Below are positions 61,286 to 64,000 of a stretch of 64,000 nucleotides of DNA, piece by piece. A program made the translations under genes and the position numbers. Position 1 is the stretch's first letter, and each line of letters starts with the position of its first letter. The DNA lies in the NCBI RefSeq assembly GCF_029893345.1, contig NZ_JARXVE010000011.1:1-64000 (forward strand). Reading direction: 5' to 3'. The notes beneath the pieces were generated by a model, which was not told the DNA's origin, searched no databases, and was given only the letters and a program-made list of their open reading frames with translations. The DNA comes from Mycolicibacterium frederiksbergense (GTDB lineage: Bacteria > Actinomycetota > Actinomycetes > Mycobacteriales > Mycobacteriaceae).

Positions 61286-62652
61286 GTGGTGTTGTCCTTC
61301 CGTCGGTACATCACGGCGACCAGGGCCGCGATCGCAAGTGCCCCGGTTCCGGCGAAAGCGACGAGTCGGCCGGTGTTGTCACGCGGGGCGGGTTCTGGTG
61401 GTACGGCGATCGGTTTGGCCTCGGGAGCCGCCGGCCCGTCCAGGGGCATGTCGGCCACATCCCAGGTGAGCGCGGCCACCGGGTCGACGCCGCCGGTACC
61501 GATGACGTTCGACGGCGATCGCGCGGCACCGTGGGCCGTCGTGGTCAGCCGGTGCACCACCTGGCGCGCGGTCAGATCGGGAAACTTGCTGCGTACCAAG
61601 GCCGCAACACCGGATACGTAGGCCGCGGCGTAGCTGGTGCCGCTGAGCGGGGTCATCCGGTCCTGCTCGGTGGGCGTCGCATTGGACAACCCTCCGCCGG
61701 GGGCATTGCTCACCGAGGAAATGTTCTCCCCCGGCGCCGCGATACCCACCCAGGGTCCGGCCATGGTGAATCCGGACGGCTGCCCGGTCGGATTCAGGGA
61801 GCCGACCGACAGCACGTAGGGCTGCCACCACGACGGCGCCGAGATCGAGGTGACGCCACCCCAGTTGCGCGGATCGCCCGGGGTTCCGGCCTGCGGATTG
61901 GATTCGCAGGCCGATCCGGTCGCGACGCCGTCCCGGCTGTTGCCGGCCGCGGCGACGATGACGGCGTCCTTCTCCAGCGCGGCATAGCGCAGTGCCGCAC
62001 CGAGTTCGGTCTGGTCGATCTGCTTGTCGGCGGGCAGGCAGGTCACCACGGAGATGTTGATGACGCGTGCGCCGAGGTCGGCCGCGCGCACCACGGCCCG
62101 GGCCAGGTTGGCCACATCGGCCGCGGCGCGGGCCTGCACGGCGTCGGCGCCGGGGGTGCGCGGGGCGAACCGCGGCGAGTTCTGCCGGATCGAGATCAGC
62201 CGGGCGTCGGGCGCCACACCGGAGAAGCCGTCGGGACCGGGCTGGCCGGCGATCAGGCCGGCCACCGATGTGCCGTGGCCGTCGCAGTCGGTCAGACCGT
62301 CGGTGGACTCGATGAAGTCACCACCGCCCTCGACGTGCGGCAGCCGGGGACCGGGCTGCACCCCGGTGTCGATGACCGCGACGGTCTGCCCCTGCCCGCG
62401 GCTGTGCTGCCACGCACCGGAAAGGTTGAGCGCCAATTGATTCGGGTTGACCGCGCCGGGGTCGGTACCCGGCAGCACCCCGGTGGTCACGCACGCGGTG
62501 CGCTGCGTCATCGCCGCGATCGGGCCGGCGCTGCCGGCCGGCGGTGCGATCTGCGGGTCGACCTCCGGCGGGCTGATGGCGCCCGCCGACGGGCCGCTGA
62601 TCATCAGCACCAGACCGGCCGTGGCCAGGACGCCAAGGCTTCTGTGGATCAC
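61282..62652 (-). CDS. mycP3: ESX-3 mycosin protease MycP3
   Basis: This 456-aa subtilisin-family protease has a signal peptide (LGVLATAGLVLMISGPSAGA). The triad is Asp in QTVAVIDTGVQPG, His in DCDGHGTSVAGLIAG and Ser in PLSGTSYAAAYVSGVAALV. A Pro-rich linker and a C-terminal membrane helix (LVAFAGTGALAIAALVAVMY) anchor it on the outside face, and a short basic tail follows. It stabilises and closes the ESX-3 complex. It follows eccD3 by 7 bp on the same strand. Confidence 0.94.
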   Translation of the reverse strand: MIHRSLGVLATAGLVLMISGPSAGAISPPEVDPQIAPPAGSAGPIAAMTQRTACVTTGVLPGTDPGAVNPNQLALNLSGAWQHSRGQGQTVAVIDTGVQPGPRLPHVEGGGDFIESTDGLTDCDGHGTSVAGLIAGQPGPDGFSGVAPDARLISIRQNSPRFAPRTPGADAVQARAAADVANLARAVVRAADLGARVINISVVTCLPADKQIDQTELGAALRYAALEKDAVIVAAAGNSRDGVATGSACESNPQAGTPGDPRNWGGVTSISAPSWWQPYVLSVGSLNPTGQPSGFTMAGPWVGIAAPGENISSVSNAPGGGLSNATPTEQDRMTPLSGTSYAAAYVSGVAALVRSKFPDLTARQVVHRLTTTAHGAARSPSNVIGTGGVDPVAALTWDVADMPLDGPAAPEAKPIAVPPEPAPRDNTGRLVAFAGTGALAIAALVAVMYRRKDNTT

Positions 62653-62659
62653 CGATTCA

Positions 62660-64000
62660 TCACCTGTCGAGGACGAGGCTGAACAGCCCGATGAGGACGG
62701 CCATCACCGGGATCAGCGAGGCGTCGAGCCCGGTCGCCAGGAAGCCCACCAGGCGGCGCATCGGCAGCGAGTAGGTGTCCGGCGACGCGGCCCGCGGGTT
62801 CAGCGCGGCCACCAACCACACCACGACCAGCGCGGCGAGTACGGCCAGCGCCCACCACGCGGCCTGGTACCGCCCGTCGATCGCGAAGGTGACCAGCAGC
62901 GCGACGGTCAGCAGATAGGGATGGCCGAGCAGCCAGGCCTTGCACGAGGCGGAATCCCACACCCGGGCCCGCAGGGCGGCACCGGCCGCGGCGGCCACCG
63001 CGACGTACCAGGCCCACGGCGACGCGGTCGGCGACCCCGCCAGGATCACCGCACCGGCCACTCCCAGCAGCACGCCCGCGGCGATCACGCCGGTCTGGTG
63101 CGACTGACTGATCTGGACCCGGCGCGGCAGGTCGGCCAGCACCGACAACGGCTGGGCGGCCGGGGACGGATCGCCCGGGGCCGGGATGACCGGTAGCGGG
63201 AAGCGGGCCCACATCGCCGACAGTTGCGCGGCCTGCACGGTGACCAGCAGTGCGATCAGGACCAGAGCGCAGCCGAGCACCGTCGACGAGAGTTCCCACA
63301 GCGCGCCCGCCGCGGCGACCAGCAGCACCCCGACCCCGGTCACCGTGGTCGCGGTGAACACCGCGATACCGCGGTCGTCCGACGCGCCGGCCATGCTGAT
63401 CAGCGACCACGCGGCCACTCCGGCAGCGGCCAACAGGACGTTGGGCGCGCCGAAATCGCCTGGTACACCCAGCCCGAACGCGGCGGCGACCGGGAGCAGC
63501 CCGGGGACCGCCAGCGCGGTGGCCAGGACCGGGGACCGGCCCCGCACCGACAGTGCGGCCAGCACCGTGGCCACGGCGATGCCGCTGACCACGAACAGCC
63601 CGAGCAGCTCACCGGTGACCACACGGTGTGCCACGGCCAGGCCGGTGCCGGCCAGGATCAGCCCGATGAGGGCCAGCGCTGCGGCGCGCGCGATATGCCC
63701 GGCACCCCACGGATGCCGGCGGGCGGCGGAGAAGATCACCGCGGCGTCGGCGATGTCCTCGACGATGCGCGGGGCGGGCGGACCGGCGGGAACCGCTTGC
63801 AGCGCAAGCAGATCCCCGTCCACCACGCCGACCGTGTCGAGCGTGGCGTCCAGGCTGTACGGCGCTCCCCCGACCGGGGCCAGGCTGAGCCGCACCGGGT
63901 CCGGGGCGCCCGCGCCGTCGTCGCGAGCCGGCAGAACGATGCGCTGGACCGCGGGCAGAATCTCGCGCAGCGGCAGCCCGGACGGCAGGGCCATCTCGGT
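62660..64000 (-). CDS. eccD3: ESX-3 channel component EccD3 (N-terminus off the window)
   Basis: The visible 446 codons begin mid-protein: TEMALPSGLPLREILPAVQR is the ubiquitin-like domain typical of EccD, and eleven hydrophobic segments follow (ALALIGLILAGTGLAVAHRV, then LLGLFVVSGIAVATVLAALS, among others). About 25 further N-terminal residues should lie beyond position 64000. EccD forms the membrane vestibule of the type VII pore. Gene order eccD3-mycP3-eccE3 is that of ESX-3. Confidence 0.92.
   Translation of the reverse strand, partial: TEMALPSGLPLREILPAVQRIVLPARDDGAGAPDPVRLSLAPVGGAPYSLDATLDTVGVVDGDLLALQAVPAGPPAPRIVEDIADAAVIFSAARRHPWGAGHIARAAALALIGLILAGTGLAVAHRVVTGELLGLFVVSGIAVATVLAALSVRGRSPVLATALAVPGLLPVAAAFGLGVPGDFGAPNVLLAAAGVAAWSLISMAGASDDRGIAVFTATTVTGVGVLLVAAAGALWELSSTVLGCALVLIALLVTVQAAQLSAMWARFPLPVIPAPGDPSPAAQPLSVLADLPRRVQISQSHQTGVIAAGVLLGVAGAVILAGSPTASPWAWYVAVAAAAGAALRARVWDSASCKAWLLGHPYLLTVALLVTFAIDGRYQAAWWALAVLAALVVVWLVAALNPRAASPDTYSLPMRRLVGFLATGLDASLIPVMAVLIGLFSLVLDR

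Noticed and set aside
1-64000. CRISPR array
   Set aside because: No set of regularly spaced identical repeats with unique spacers is visible, and no cas gene is present.

Overview
The window is high-GC actinobacterial DNA from a mycobacterium, most likely a rapid-growing Mycolicibacterium-type species. From memory of the M. tuberculosis map, the backbone follows Rv0337c to Rv0290 in inverted order: aspC, udgA, dcd, a GH16 glucanase (Rv0315-like), an Hsp70-like membrane protein (Rv0312-like), a SnoaL protein (Rv0310c-like), an L,D-transpeptidase (Rv0309-like), a PAP2 phosphatase (Rv0308-like), a 160-aa protein (Rv0307c-like), tam, and then eccE3, mycP3 and eccD3 at the right edge. GTG and TTG starts, 4-bp ATGA/GTGA overlaps and probable leaderless promoters are frequent. 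I saw no CRISPR array, rRNA or intact insertion sequence.

Layout. 0-17 kb is mostly core: aspC, a YibE/F membrane protein coupled to a leucine-rich protein, a TetR-controlled amidase/APC permease pair, a cyp140-led operon, udgA, a DUF7159-type membrane protein, an ammonium transporter and dcd. At 17.2-22.0 kb a 4.8-kb island sits in tRNA-Gly(CCC), bounded by a 41-bp copy of the tRNA 3' end. It carries a 5'-truncated tyrosine integrase, a phage-type HNH nuclease, a Fic protein, a three-gene cassette of small proteins and a DUF2510 membrane protein. An arsenic operon (ArsR, glyoxalase-fold protein, ACR3, ArsC) starts just outside the right repeat. 24.4-31.8 kb is an accessory cluster: an XRE regulator, an unknown protein, two CaiB/BaiF-type CoA-transferases with permuted domain order, a PucR-type regulator, a SnoaL protein and a cupin. 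32.1-33.9 kb is decaying DNA with three gene relics around a live TetR gene.

34-47.4 kb holds an LLM flavin oxidoreductase, a rhomboid-like protein, an ABC exporter and a repeated family: three AraC-type paralogues and three secreted GjpA-porin-like paralogues, two of which share a nearly identical 206-bp leader. 47.5-50.9 kb returns to backbone genes. At 50.8-56.0 kb a second, 5.2-kb element is bounded by 22-bp direct repeats lying inside the 5' coding end of the Rv0312-like gene. Its serine integrase is a pseudogene, and its insertion replaced the first codons and upstream region of the host gene; the displaced original start survives at the other repeat. 56.2-64 kb is the conserved run into ESX-3.

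The most unusual features are the two small integrated elements, one using a tRNA and one using the start of a protein gene. Each has lost its integrase function yet retains membrane-protein cargo with a DUF2510 motif. Next are the permuted CoA-transferase pair and the amplified AraC/porin-like locus. Family assignments come from motif reading and memory; no database search was run.
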